From: Promethearchaeota archaeon
GTDB lineage: Archaea; Asgardarchaeota; Lokiarchaeia; Sigynarchaeales; SOKP01
NCBI GenBank assembly: GCA_019894875.1
Contig: JAGXNR010000163.1
Coordinates: 1 to 5,705 of the forward strand
Length of the DNA: 5,705 nucleotides
Direction: 5' to 3'
In this document: positions 1-5,705 of the stretch, one piece after another
How positions within the stretch are numbered: position 1 is the stretch's first letter
Layout of the letters: each line of letters begins with the position of its first letter
Translations under genes and position numbers: made by a program
Notes under the pieces: generated by a model
Database searches by the model: none
The model's input: the letters and a program-made list of their open reading frames with translations, nothing else
Told to the model about the DNA's origin: nothing

Positions 1-236
1 CCATCAACATGATGAAGTTCCAAAGATTCGATAACGCGGCCTATTTTATCTTCAGGATAGTCAATTTCTTCGACGAGTTCCCATGCCATTGCTCCACCAC
101 ATGCTTTATATCGTCCAACATTATCGAGTTTCTCTTTTTCTATAAAACAAGTCGAATATCCATTATCAGCTGCAATTTTTGCCGCTATTGAACCACCAGG
201 ACCTGCTCCTATAACAACGATGTCAAATTCTTTCAT
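1..236 (-). CDS. Geranylgeranyl reductase family FAD-dependent oxidoreductase, N-terminal part (cut by the left window edge)
   Basis: Only the first 78 codons are present; the gene continues beyond position 1. Seen in the sequence: the ATG at 236-234 is followed by a Rossmann strand and dinucleotide-binding loop, [16 protein letters not shown] (residues 5-20), with an acidic residue at E33 ending the second strand where the FAD ribose is bound. A KACGG motif follows at residues 44-48. In the geranylgeranyl reductase family a CG pair in this place is conserved near the flavin and substrate cavity. Known for the family: archaeal members reduce the double bonds of geranylgeranyl chains in ether lipids, giving saturated phytanyl chains; they are peripheral membrane or soluble flavoproteins. 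Related flavoproteins with the same N-terminus (other FixC-like oxidoreductases) cannot be excluded without the C-terminal part. The gene has a 151-bp upstream gap with a TATA-like box, so it probably has its own promoter rather than depending on the HD gene upstream. No strong Shine-Dalgarno is seen. Confidence 0.85.
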   Translation of the reverse strand, partial: MKEFDIVVIGAGPGGSIAAKIAADNGYSTCFIEKEKLDNVGRYKACGGAMAWELVEEIDYPEDKIGRVIESLELHHVD

Positions 237-317
237 AAATTATAAAATCTCTCTTTTCGTATTTTTTGTGACTAAAGAGCCCTAGAATAAAAATTGTTTC
301 ACATAATCAATAATATT

Positions 318-327
318 AAATATATAA
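318..327 (-). promoter_or_regulatory. Candidate archaeal TATA box for the geranylgeranyl reductase gene
   Basis: On the minus strand this reads TTATATATTT, the best TATA-like match in the 237-387 gap. It lies about 85 bp upstream of the ATG at 236. A start site some 25 bp downstream of the box would leave a leader of about 60 nt. No purine-rich BRE is evident just upstream of the box, and the whole gap is AT-rich, so this is a tentative call. The rest of the 151-bp gap shows no open reading frame or clear hairpin. Confidence 0.4.
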
Positions 328-387
328 TTGGAAAAATCAGTTCACGATAAAATTTATTTTGAAAATTAAAATGGAATTGGATATATC

Positions 388-978
388 TTATACTAATTCG
401 AACTTATTTGTCTGTTGAGCTAAATTATCCAAGAAGTTCTTCATTTCATTCGTCCGATCAATGGACAATTCTTTAGCTGCAGTAGTGTATAATTGTAATG
501 GTAACTCATCATGGAACTTTTGAATAAGAAAAATTGCACTTTTTAAGTCAGGAGTCCAATCTTCTATTCCTACAATCGCAAGTATTCTTGAAATGCCAAT
601 CGTACCCATGAAATCAAGCGTATCTGCATCATGAAGGATTAAAGACTCCTTAATTTCAGAAGGCTTAACATTAAACATATGGCCCTTAATAATGTCCTTA
701 ACTAGATCGATTTTACTCTCGGGAAAACCTATAGATAGGAGTATTTCAGAGCATCTTTCGACTGCAACTTCAGAGTGATCTTTTCCTTCTTGACGATATG
801 GATCAAAAGCTCCAATGTCATGTAAATATGCCGCAGCGAATATTGTATCCCTATCAACATCCAAATTTTGTGTTTCAACTAATTTAATCGCTAATTCGTA
901 GACTCTTTGAAAGTGAGTTAATCCCCATGCGGGATGTGTAAAATTTTTAACAAATTCAAGGAGTTTTGATTTCCACAT
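388..978 (-). CDS. HD-domain metal-dependent phosphohydrolase, YedJ/YpgQ-like
   Basis: This is a complete 196-residue soluble protein with no signal peptide or membrane segment. The HD signature is intact: H22 (in LTHFQRV), the H53-D54 pair (in AAYLHDIGAFDP), and D117 in the LHDADTLD stretch, which is followed by GTIGISR. That last block closely matches the DADRLDAxGAIGIAR motif typical of the YedJ/YpgQ branch of HD proteins. H68 (GKDHSEVA) and H100 (IKGHMF) are in the positions of the additional histidines seen in HD proteins that bind two metals. Known: HD proteins hydrolyse phosphoester bonds with divalent metals, and the Bacillus YpgQ member has been described as a nucleotide pyrophosphatase. 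The substrate here is unknown. The ATG at 978 follows a GAAGGT ribosome binding site and lies 33 bp after the stop of the alpha-mannosidase gene, so the two are probably co-transcribed, with the HD gene second. The length is close to that of other small members of the family. Confidence 0.9.
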   Translation of the reverse strand: MWKSKLLEFVKNFTHPAWGLTHFQRVYELAIKLVETQNLDVDRDTIFAAAYLHDIGAFDPYRQEGKDHSEVAVERCSEILLSIGFPESKIDLVKDIIKGHMFNVKPSEIKESLILHDADTLDFMGTIGISRILAIVGIEDWTPDLKSAIFLIQKFHDELPLQLYTTAAKELSIDRTNEMKNFLDNLAQQTNKFELV

Positions 979-987
979 TTATTAGTT

Positions 988-993
988 ACCTTC
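988..993 (-). promoter_or_regulatory. Ribosome binding site of the HD-domain gene
   Basis: On the minus strand this reads GAAGGT, 9 nt before the ATG at 978. It supports that start codon. Because it sits inside the 33-bp gap behind the mannosidase stop, it also fits translation of the HD gene from a shared transcript. Confidence 0.5.
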
Positions 994-1011
994 TTATTCT
1001 TATGACATAAA

Positions 1012-3804
1012 CTATTGAGTCAAACGAGTTTTTACTTTAACAGTCGTAATGACATGAGGTTCCATTTTAAGAGTGAAGGTGTTACCTGATTTAAATTCAA
1101 GAATAGTTTTTATTTCAGATTTAGGTTTCTCCTCTAAAAAATTCACTATTTCTATGTGTTCAATCTCTAAGAAATTACATAAAGATATCTTAGTTTCTTC
1201 AGGTTTAGGTGATATATTATAAAATCTAAGTATTAAATCATCTCCTTCTTCTGCCTTTTTCAATGCGCTAAGGACAATTTTCTTGTTCTCAACATCTAAA
1301 AAGCTTAACTCTGCGGGTAAATATGCGAGGGTTTGTTGCCGTTTTGATTGGATAAAGTAAGAAATAATACCAAATGGTTTAATAACAATTTTATCAGAAG
1401 CTCTTATTGAAGACATTACAATATCTGGAGCAATTACATAGAACGGATTGTTAAATTCTTTTCCTCTACAATGTACTTGACTAGTTATCCAATCAGATTT
1501 ATTACCCTCAATAACTAGAGAAAGTTCGAAAGTGTGTTTCCCTATACATTGAGCCTTTGGTGTATTTAAATCTGGACCAGCATTGTTTCTTCTGGTAGCA
1601 AAGTCGTGTCGAGATAACCATTCAATACAGCGTAGTAAGGTAATAGCCAAAGAAATTGTACCATCTTCATTAATAACAGGTTCATATTCTGGTAAACCCT
1701 TATTCAACACTGAAAAAGTTCTTGAATCATCACTGACTGAAACGAAATCTTTCTGATGGTTTGTAGGTAATGGTTTCTGAGCCCATTTCTCAGCTTTAGG
1801 TAATTCTATATTTCGAGGATTGATATAAAAGTGTCCATCGCTAAATACTCTACTAGATTTGATTTTTGAAGGAAAAAGTACTCGAATTCTGTGATCTTTG
1901 CTAGAATTTTCTAAATCAATTTTAAAATCTATTCGATTAATATCTTTATAGAGAGTGATGTAAATATCGATTAAATTGGAAACTAAATATTCGTCTCTGA
2001 TATACCGATCCTCAGATAAGGATGCAGGTAAATTGAGATTTGCTTTAATTTTTATCGTTTTTTGAGTTACACCATCAATTATAGGTGAGATTTCTATGAT
2101 ATTCAAATCTTCTGTTGTGAATTTAAGATCTGTTTGATTTTCAAATGGTCCAGAATAATCGTATTCGTCTCCCCAATCTGCTACATCTTCGAAAAAGCAG
2201 ATATTTTCATATAACTCGCCAGAAATTTTATCTAAAACATTAATTTGGCCTTTTAAATTTACTTTAATTTGGTAAAATTGATTTTCTATACTATTTATGC
2301 TAAGTTTTAAACTATTATTCTTAATCTCCTCTTCAGTGGATTTATCTCCTGGAACTATGTAATAAACTTTATACCCACAAGAAGGAATTTCGGCTAAGAA
2401 TGAACAGTAAAAACTGACTGATGATAAAACTCTATATCTAGGTTCTTCTTCACATTGAACAAACTGATATGGAATATTAGTACCATTCGAATCAGTAAGT
2501 TTGAAATTCTCAGGCTTTTTGAAACCACTACTTTTGATATTAGATAGAATATTGAAACTAGCTAAGTCTCTCCTCTTCCAAGGAAGTGGGTTGAAAATAA
2601 TTATAGGAATAATATTGTCTTCATCTTTAATTGAGATTAAATCGTACAAATATATTATCGTGTTTTTGAAAACTTCATTTCCGATTTGTTCAGCCCAATC
2701 AAATCTTGTTGCCATTTCATCGTGTACCTGGTCAATTGAACAACCACAAATAGAGTCATGCGGGTGATTTTTAATGAGCCATTTTAAACCGGTAAGAATA
2801 TAATCTTTAGGATAATGGAATTTTTTATATTTATCGAGAGCCCCTGTGATAGCTGCAAGCGGCTCTGTGTATTTTTCATACAAATACTCGATGGCTGTAT
2901 TTCTCTGTTTAATCCACATACGAGCGGAAAAAACTCCAGAAAGTAAATGAGCATATTTTCCACCCCTCAATTCACCTTGAAATGACTTTAATTCGGGATT
3001 ATAGCTTAAGACCTTGTCTACATAATATTCGAAATCATTTTGTTCTAAAACTTTATCCGGATATAACTCGTTCCATTGTTTTACTAAATCTGGAACCTCA
3101 GGTCTTGCTTCGTGATGATCTGAACCACTATTTAATAAAACATAGGGTGATGCTGTATATTCCTCAAATTTTGATACTACCCGCTTAATTTTATGAAGTG
3201 CTGATTTATATTTACCTGATTTGGATTTTAAATTCAAATCTGCAACAGAACCATAACTTAATATCAAAAAAATCGCTAATATTGTGCTAGAATTACCGGG
3301 AGAATTCCACAAAAATTCGATATTCAAATTTTGGTCATCAAATTCATTACCAAACCCTCGCCAAAACAAAACTGAAGGAATTTCGAACCCTTTAAGAATT
3401 TGTGGTAGTTGAGCAATATGTCCAAAAGGATCAGGAATATAGCCCGTTTTCATAACTCTACCAAATTTTCTAGCAATTTGGTGCCCAATGAGCAAATTTC
3501 TTATTATAGATTCACCAGAAACCAAAAACTCATCGGGTAAAATATACATTGGGCCTATAGATAACCTTTTCTCTTTAACATATTTTTTTATTTCTTCTTC
3601 ACGATCTGGACGAACCTCCAGATAATCTTCAATTGGGATAGTTTGACCATCGAGAGTAAAATTTTTGTAGTCTGAATTGTTTTTTAGCATTTCAAGAAGT
3701 TTGTCAAACAAAATAACAAGTTTAGCGCGATATTCTTGAAAAGGAAGATACCATTCTCTATCCCAATGCGTTTCTGGAACAATAATTATCTGATTTGCTT
3801 TCAT
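1012..3804 (-). CDS. Glycoside hydrolase family 38 alpha-mannosidase (MngB/COG0383-like), cytosolic
   Basis: This complete 930-residue protein is full length for the family. The catalytic domain starts at once with the zinc-binding motif PETHWDREWY (residues 10-19; H13 and D15 ligands). It continues through LDGQ (51-54), EDYLEVRP (59-66) and ILPDEFLVSGESIIRNLL (88-105). The GYIPDPFGHIAQLPQIL block (121-137) carries D125, the expected catalytic nucleophile and zinc ligand. NSGSDHHEARPE (225-235) follows, with an active-site D229. The helical middle domain (about 286-370) contains LSGVFSARMWIKQRN and NHPHDSICGCSIDQVH (346-361), where H349 should be the fourth zinc ligand. Beta-sandwich domains fill about 400-925. 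Known: GH38 enzymes are zinc-dependent retaining exo-alpha-mannosidases; bacterial MngB acts on phosphorylated mannosylglycerate, others on glycans. The substrate here is not determined. There is no signal peptide, so it is predicted to act in the cytosol. The ATG at 3804 has a GGTG ribosome binding site 10 nt upstream and a TATA box about 60 bp upstream, suggesting its own promoter. The HD gene follows after 33 bp. Confidence 0.95.
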   Translation of the reverse strand: MKANQIIIVPETHWDREWYLPFQEYRAKLVILFDKLLEMLKNNSDYKNFTLDGQTIPIEDYLEVRPDREEEIKKYVKEKRLSIGPMYILPDEFLVSGESIIRNLLIGHQIARKFGRVMKTGYIPDPFGHIAQLPQILKGFEIPSVLFWRGFGNEFDDQNLNIEFLWNSPGNSSTILAIFLILSYGSVADLNLKSKSGKYKSALHKIKRVVSKFEEYTASPYVLLNSGSDHHEARPEVPDLVKQWNELYPDKVLEQNDFEYYVDKVLSYNPELKSFQGELRGGKYAHLLSGVFSARMWIKQRNTAIEYLYEKYTEPLAAITGALDKYKKFHYPKDYILTGLKWLIKNHPHDSICGCSIDQVHDEMATRFDWAEQIGNEVFKNTIIYLYDLISIKDEDNIIPIIIFNPLPWKRRDLASFNILSNIKSSGFKKPENFKLTDSNGTNIPYQFVQCEEEPRYRVLSSVSFYCSFLAEIPSCGYKVYYIVPGDKSTEEEIKNNSLKLSINSIENQFYQIKVNLKGQINVLDKISGELYENICFFEDVADWGDEYDYSGPFENQTDLKFTTEDLNIIEISPIIDGVTQKTIKIKANLNLPASLSEDRYIRDEYLVSNLIDIYITLYKDINRIDFKIDLENSSKDHRIRVLFPSKIKSSRVFSDGHFYINPRNIELPKAEKWAQKPLPTNHQKDFVSVSDDSRTFSVLNKGLPEYEPVINEDGTISLAITLLRCIEWLSRHDFATRRNNAGPDLNTPKAQCIGKHTFELSLVIEGNKSDWITSQVHCRGKEFNNPFYVIAPDIVMSSIRASDKIVIKPFGIISYFIQSKRQQTLAYLPAELSFLDVENKKIVLSALKKAEEGDDLILRFYNISPKPEETKISLCNFLEIEHIEIVNFLEEKPKSEIKTILEFKSGNTFTLKMEPHVITTVKVKTRLTQ

Positions 3805-3814
3805 TTTAATACAA

Positions 3815-3818
3815 CACC
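3815..3818 (-). promoter_or_regulatory. Ribosome binding site of the alpha-mannosidase gene
   Basis: On the minus strand this reads GGTG, 10 nt before the ATG at 3804. It matches the core of the archaeal GGTGAT Shine-Dalgarno consensus. The ATG overlapping it at 3820-3818 is out of frame and meets a stop after four codons, so 3804 is the supported start. Confidence 0.45.
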
Positions 3819-3861
3819 ATGTGAATATTTAATCTCTATTTAATAACGAAAGGGAATAAAA

Positions 3862-3869
3862 ATTATAAA
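3862..3869 (-). promoter_or_regulatory. Candidate archaeal TATA box (with A-rich BRE-like stretch) for the alpha-mannosidase gene
   Basis: On the minus strand the box reads TTTATAAT and is preceded by GAAAAATA, a purine-rich stretch where a transcription factor B recognition element would lie. Its centre is about 60 bp upstream of the ATG at 3804. A start site about 25 bp downstream would give a leader of some 35 nt that includes the GGTG site. This is the clearest promoter in the window. It suggests the mannosidase/HD pair can be transcribed separately from the phosphodiesterase gene upstream, although read-through across the 93-bp gap is also possible. Confidence 0.5.
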
Positions 3870-3897
3870 TATTTTTCAAATTGATTTCAACATTAGT

Positions 3898-5415
3898 TTA
3901 ACCAATAACAGACTTCCCTACGACGCTATAATGTGGTTTTTCTCCCAATAAATGTAATAGAGTTGGAACCATATCTGTTGTTTTACAGTATGGTAATTCT
4001 AATGAAGGTATGTTAGGAGAACCCCCAATTATAAAGGGAACTGTCATAGACTTCTTAATTCCTATATCATGAGAATACGGATGAGAAGCTACAGTTTTTC
4101 CATGTTCATATCCAAATCCGTACTCTCCAAGCGTGGTAGTTATTATATCACAAGATCTAGGATTTTTAAAATAACGAGGTACTTGGTCAACTACTATAGG
4201 AAAATCAATCAGATTAGTAACTTTTAACCATTCATCAATACTATGAGATTTTCCATCTATAAGTCGCGCAGATTCCTCACATTTATTATAATTATAGAAA
4301 TCCTTATCATCGGGAATATATTTAGTTCTTTGGTTTTTTCCATGCCCTTCATATTCAATAATATCCGTGAACTTTTTCCTCGTTTCAATGTCTTTATGTT
4401 CAAGGTAAATGATACCTTTGTCTGGCGTGTTATTGTCATCTCTGTAATACATTGCCTTTACACCTGGGATTTTCCATAAAGTGTCAAATACATTTAATTC
4501 CTTGCTACCCTCACCCTCTGGAGTAAATTTTTTTAACTGTCCTAGAGTTGGATGATGGTACCAACTTTCTCCTGGGAAATTATAGAATCCAAGTCCTCCC
4601 ATATGACAGTCGAAATCGCCAGTTCCCTTCTTAGGTAGGTATTGGGTAAATCCGCTTTCTTTAAAAAACGGTTCGATGTCATACATCTTTTCTGACTTGT
4701 AATTTCCGTGATCAGAAATAATTCCAATAGCGGTTGAATCATAATACCCTGTGTTTTTAAGAGTTTTAATTAATGACCCAATGTACCGATCACAATCGAT
4801 TACTTCTTTAATGTACTCTGGATGATCAAAGCCCTTATTATGCATCAAATCATCTGTTTTTGGAATATATGCAACAGTTACCTTTGGAACATCGTTGTTT
4901 GAAAAGAGTTTTTTAGGATTTTTATATATTTCTTCGACTCCTTTAAGTATTGAGGAGGATGTGTATTCAACTGGAGGGATTAAAACTGAGCCTCTATTTA
5001 TAAGATTTAAGGAACTCAAAAAATTACCCTCTCCCGCTTGTTCAAATATGGTTTGACAATTTGGCCCTATATCATTATTTAATTTTAAAAGATGACTTCC
5101 TTTCCCATAATTTCTAATAATTGGAAATTTTTTTTCTTCCTTTAAAGGATATGATCTCCCTACCCAATGATACATAGGCGCCCCACTTCCTTCTTTTGGA
5201 AAATATCCCGAGTAAGAACCAATAATTACATTACTATAGCAAGGAAAAGTTATACTTGGGAATGAAGTAATACAATTTTGACTTGAAATACCATTTTTTG
5301 CAATTTGAGCTATATTAGGTGCTTTTCCATTTTTAATCAAATCAAAAAGATGAGATGCTCTAAGATCATCTATCAGAATTAATATTACTTGATTCACTAA
5401 ATTATTCCGGGTCAT
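3898..5415 (-). CDS. Alkaline phosphatase superfamily protein, type I nucleotide pyrophosphatase/phosphodiesterase-like
   Basis: This is a complete 505-residue protein. Metal- and substrate-binding motifs of the superfamily are visible in order. VILILIDDLRASH (10-22) holds D16 at the end of the first core strand. SFPSITFPCY (51-60) holds T56 as the likely nucleophile. TDDLMHNKG (187-195) gives the D188...H192 pair, ISDHGN (233-238) gives D235 and H236, and a late histidine lies in ASHPYSHD (443-450), most likely H449. The C-terminal VPFIIGG (459-465) and TDMVPTLLHLLG (480-491) are typical closing elements of the fold. Known: these enzymes use two zinc-type ions to hydrolyse phosphate mono- or diesters such as nucleotide or lipid diesters. 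The substrate here cannot be told from sequence. Oddities are Cys59 where NPP enzymes usually have Asn (FPN), and a long region of about 210 residues (237-448) between the DHG motif and the last histidine, presumably a cap or insert domain. The hydrophobic N-terminus is the core strand, not a signal peptide, so a cytosolic location is inferred. The ATG at 5415 has only a weak AAGGA 13 nt upstream. Confidence 0.88.
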   Translation of the reverse strand: MTRNNLVNQVILILIDDLRASHLFDLIKNGKAPNIAQIAKNGISSQNCITSFPSITFPCYSNVIIGSYSGYFPKEGSGAPMYHWVGRSYPLKEEKKFPIIRNYGKGSHLLKLNNDIGPNCQTIFEQAGEGNFLSSLNLINRGSVLIPPVEYTSSSILKGVEEIYKNPKKLFSNNDVPKVTVAYIPKTDDLMHNKGFDHPEYIKEVIDCDRYIGSLIKTLKNTGYYDSTAIGIISDHGNYKSEKMYDIEPFFKESGFTQYLPKKGTGDFDCHMGGLGFYNFPGESWYHHPTLGQLKKFTPEGEGSKELNVFDTLWKIPGVKAMYYRDDNNTPDKGIIYLEHKDIETRKKFTDIIEYEGHGKNQRTKYIPDDKDFYNYNKCEESARLIDGKSHSIDEWLKVTNLIDFPIVVDQVPRYFKNPRSCDIITTTLGEYGFGYEHGKTVASHPYSHDIGIKKSMTVPFIIGGSPNIPSLELPYCKTTDMVPTLLHLLGEKPHYSVVGKSVIG

Positions 5416-5548
5416 AATTATTATATTATCCTTTTTATTAGTAAATTAATTTGCTTTTAGTTAATAATTTTATTTTTCCTCAGAGGTGGATTTCCATTGA
5501 ACTAGAAAATCAAAAAGTTTTTGACGATCTCAATATTTACTAAAACAT
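5416..5548. promoter_or_regulatory. Divergent intergenic region with probable promoters for both flanking genes
   Basis: These 133 bp separate the phosphodiesterase gene (leftward from 5415) from the EF-1A-like gene (rightward from 5549). The AT block at about 5461-5477 is the only good place for promoter elements. On the minus strand it reads ATAAAATTAT behind GAGGAAAA, resembling BRE plus TATA, about 50 bp before the ATG at 5415. On the plus strand the same block lies about 80 bp before 5549. A weak ribosome site (AAGGA, minus, 5429-5433) serves the left gene, and none is visible for the right gene. No coding frame, RNA gene or strong hairpin is seen here. Confidence 0.4.
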
Positions 5549-5705
5549 ATGAGTGAAATAGCTGAAAAAAATTTTGTAGTGGGAATCCTCGGGGATAATT
5601 TCGATATAAACAATTTAATCGGTCAATCTTTGGGTTCCCCAGGGACTAAATCAGATATTCTTTTTTACAATCGGTTAGATCAAACTTTAAATCAAGTGTT
5701 TTGTG
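5549..5705 (+). CDS. Archaeal EF-1A/SelB-like protein lacking a canonical P-loop, N-terminal part (cut by the right window edge)
   Basis: The first 52 codons are present, and the frame is open to the window end. The ATG at 5549 is the only ATG after the in-frame TGA at 5522, which fixes the start. Seen: a beta strand NFVVGILGDNF (8-18), then LIGQSLGSPGTKSDILFYNRLD (23-44). The order strand, glycine loop, LGxxGTxSDIxxYN resembles the start of archaeal elongation-factor-like proteins annotated as EF-Tu domain or SelB-like proteins, in which the GHVDHGKST-type nucleotide-binding loop of true GTPases has degenerated. No GxxxxGK[S/T] motif occurs in the visible part. Known: such paralogues are widespread in archaea and poorly characterised. 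Inferred: a translation-linked or RNA-binding role rather than GTP hydrolysis. No Shine-Dalgarno is visible before the ATG. The gene is divergent from the hydrolase cluster and probably unrelated to it. The family call is made from memory of its motif pattern on a short fragment. Confidence 0.65.
   Translation, partial: MSEIAEKNFVVGILGDNFDINNLIGQSLGSPGTKSDILFYNRLDQTLNQVFC

Noticed and set aside
9..191. Open frame of 60 codons on the plus strand
   Set aside because: It lies opposite the geranylgeranyl reductase coding region, whose protein has clear FAD-binding motifs; the plus-strand translation has no recognisable feature.
237..387. Terminator behind the HD-domain gene
   Set aside because: Only short T runs of four to five and no convincing hairpin are seen; archaeal U-tract termination is possible but not distinguishable from background AT-richness.
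2501..3188. Plus-strand open frames at 2501-2767 and 2982-3188
   Set aside because: Both are antisense shadows within the GH38 gene, whose reading frame is continuous and motif-rich there.
4243..4742. Small open frames at 4243-4479 (plus), 4257-4439 (minus) and 4542-4742 (minus)
   Set aside because: All lie inside the phosphodiesterase gene in other frames and lack family motifs; the AT-rich composition explains them.
5370..5415. Signal peptide at the N-terminus of the phosphodiesterase
   Set aside because: The hydrophobic run VILILI leads directly into the metal-binding DD pair, so it is the first core beta strand and not a cleavable signal.
5438..5471. Two similar TTAGT-AAT-rich stretches as a tandem repeat
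   Set aside because: They align only with several mismatches and consist almost wholly of A and T.
5487..5496. Short inverted repeat TGGA-TT-TCCA as a regulator binding site
   Set aside because: The symmetry ends after 4 bp per arm, which is expected by chance; there is no second copy in the window.
5481..5500. GAGGTG at 5483-5488 on the plus strand as a Shine-Dalgarno for a small upstream gene
   Set aside because: The start codons just downstream (TTG at 5497) stop after two codons, and the site is about 60 bp from the ATG at 5549, too far to serve it.

Overview
The window looks like an AT-rich archaeal chromosome segment (roughly one third G+C by eye). The archaeal call rests on three things. 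A geranylgeranyl-reductase-type flavoprotein is cut by the left edge. The gene cut by the right edge resembles the archaeal EF-1A/SelB-like proteins that have lost the GTPase P-loop. The intergenic gaps carry TATA-like boxes and GGTG/GAAGGT-type ribosome binding sites. The style of the proteins is compatible with an Asgard (Lokiarchaeota-like) genome, but this placement is inference and could be wrong.

Layout, left to right. On the minus strand at 1-236 is the N-terminal 78 codons of an FAD-dependent geranylgeranyl reductase family protein. A 151-bp gap (237-387) holds a candidate TATA box for it. At 388-978 (minus) is a complete 196-aa HD-domain phosphohydrolase of the YedJ/YpgQ type. At 1012-3804 (minus), only 33 bp upstream of the HD gene, is a complete 930-aa glycoside hydrolase family 38 alpha-mannosidase. 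A 93-bp gap with a good TATA-like box separates it from 3898-5415 (minus), a complete 505-aa alkaline-phosphatase-superfamily enzyme of the nucleotide pyrophosphatase/phosphodiesterase type. A 133-bp divergent intergenic region (5416-5548) follows. The plus-strand EF-1A-like gene then starts at 5549 and runs off the window.

How the genes might work together: the mannosidase and the HD hydrolase are close enough to be co-transcribed. The phosphodiesterase lies just upstream on the same strand but may have a separate transcript. None of the three has a signal peptide, so all are predicted cytosolic. A reasonable but unproven reading is turnover of a mannosylated, possibly phosphate-containing compound: the GH38 enzyme would remove mannose, and the two metal-dependent hydrolases would act on phosphate esters or nucleotides. 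The flanking reductase (membrane lipid saturation) and the translation-factor-like gene are probably ordinary neighbours. I see no mobile element, CRISPR array, tRNA or rRNA, and no clear sign of an undescribed multi-gene system.
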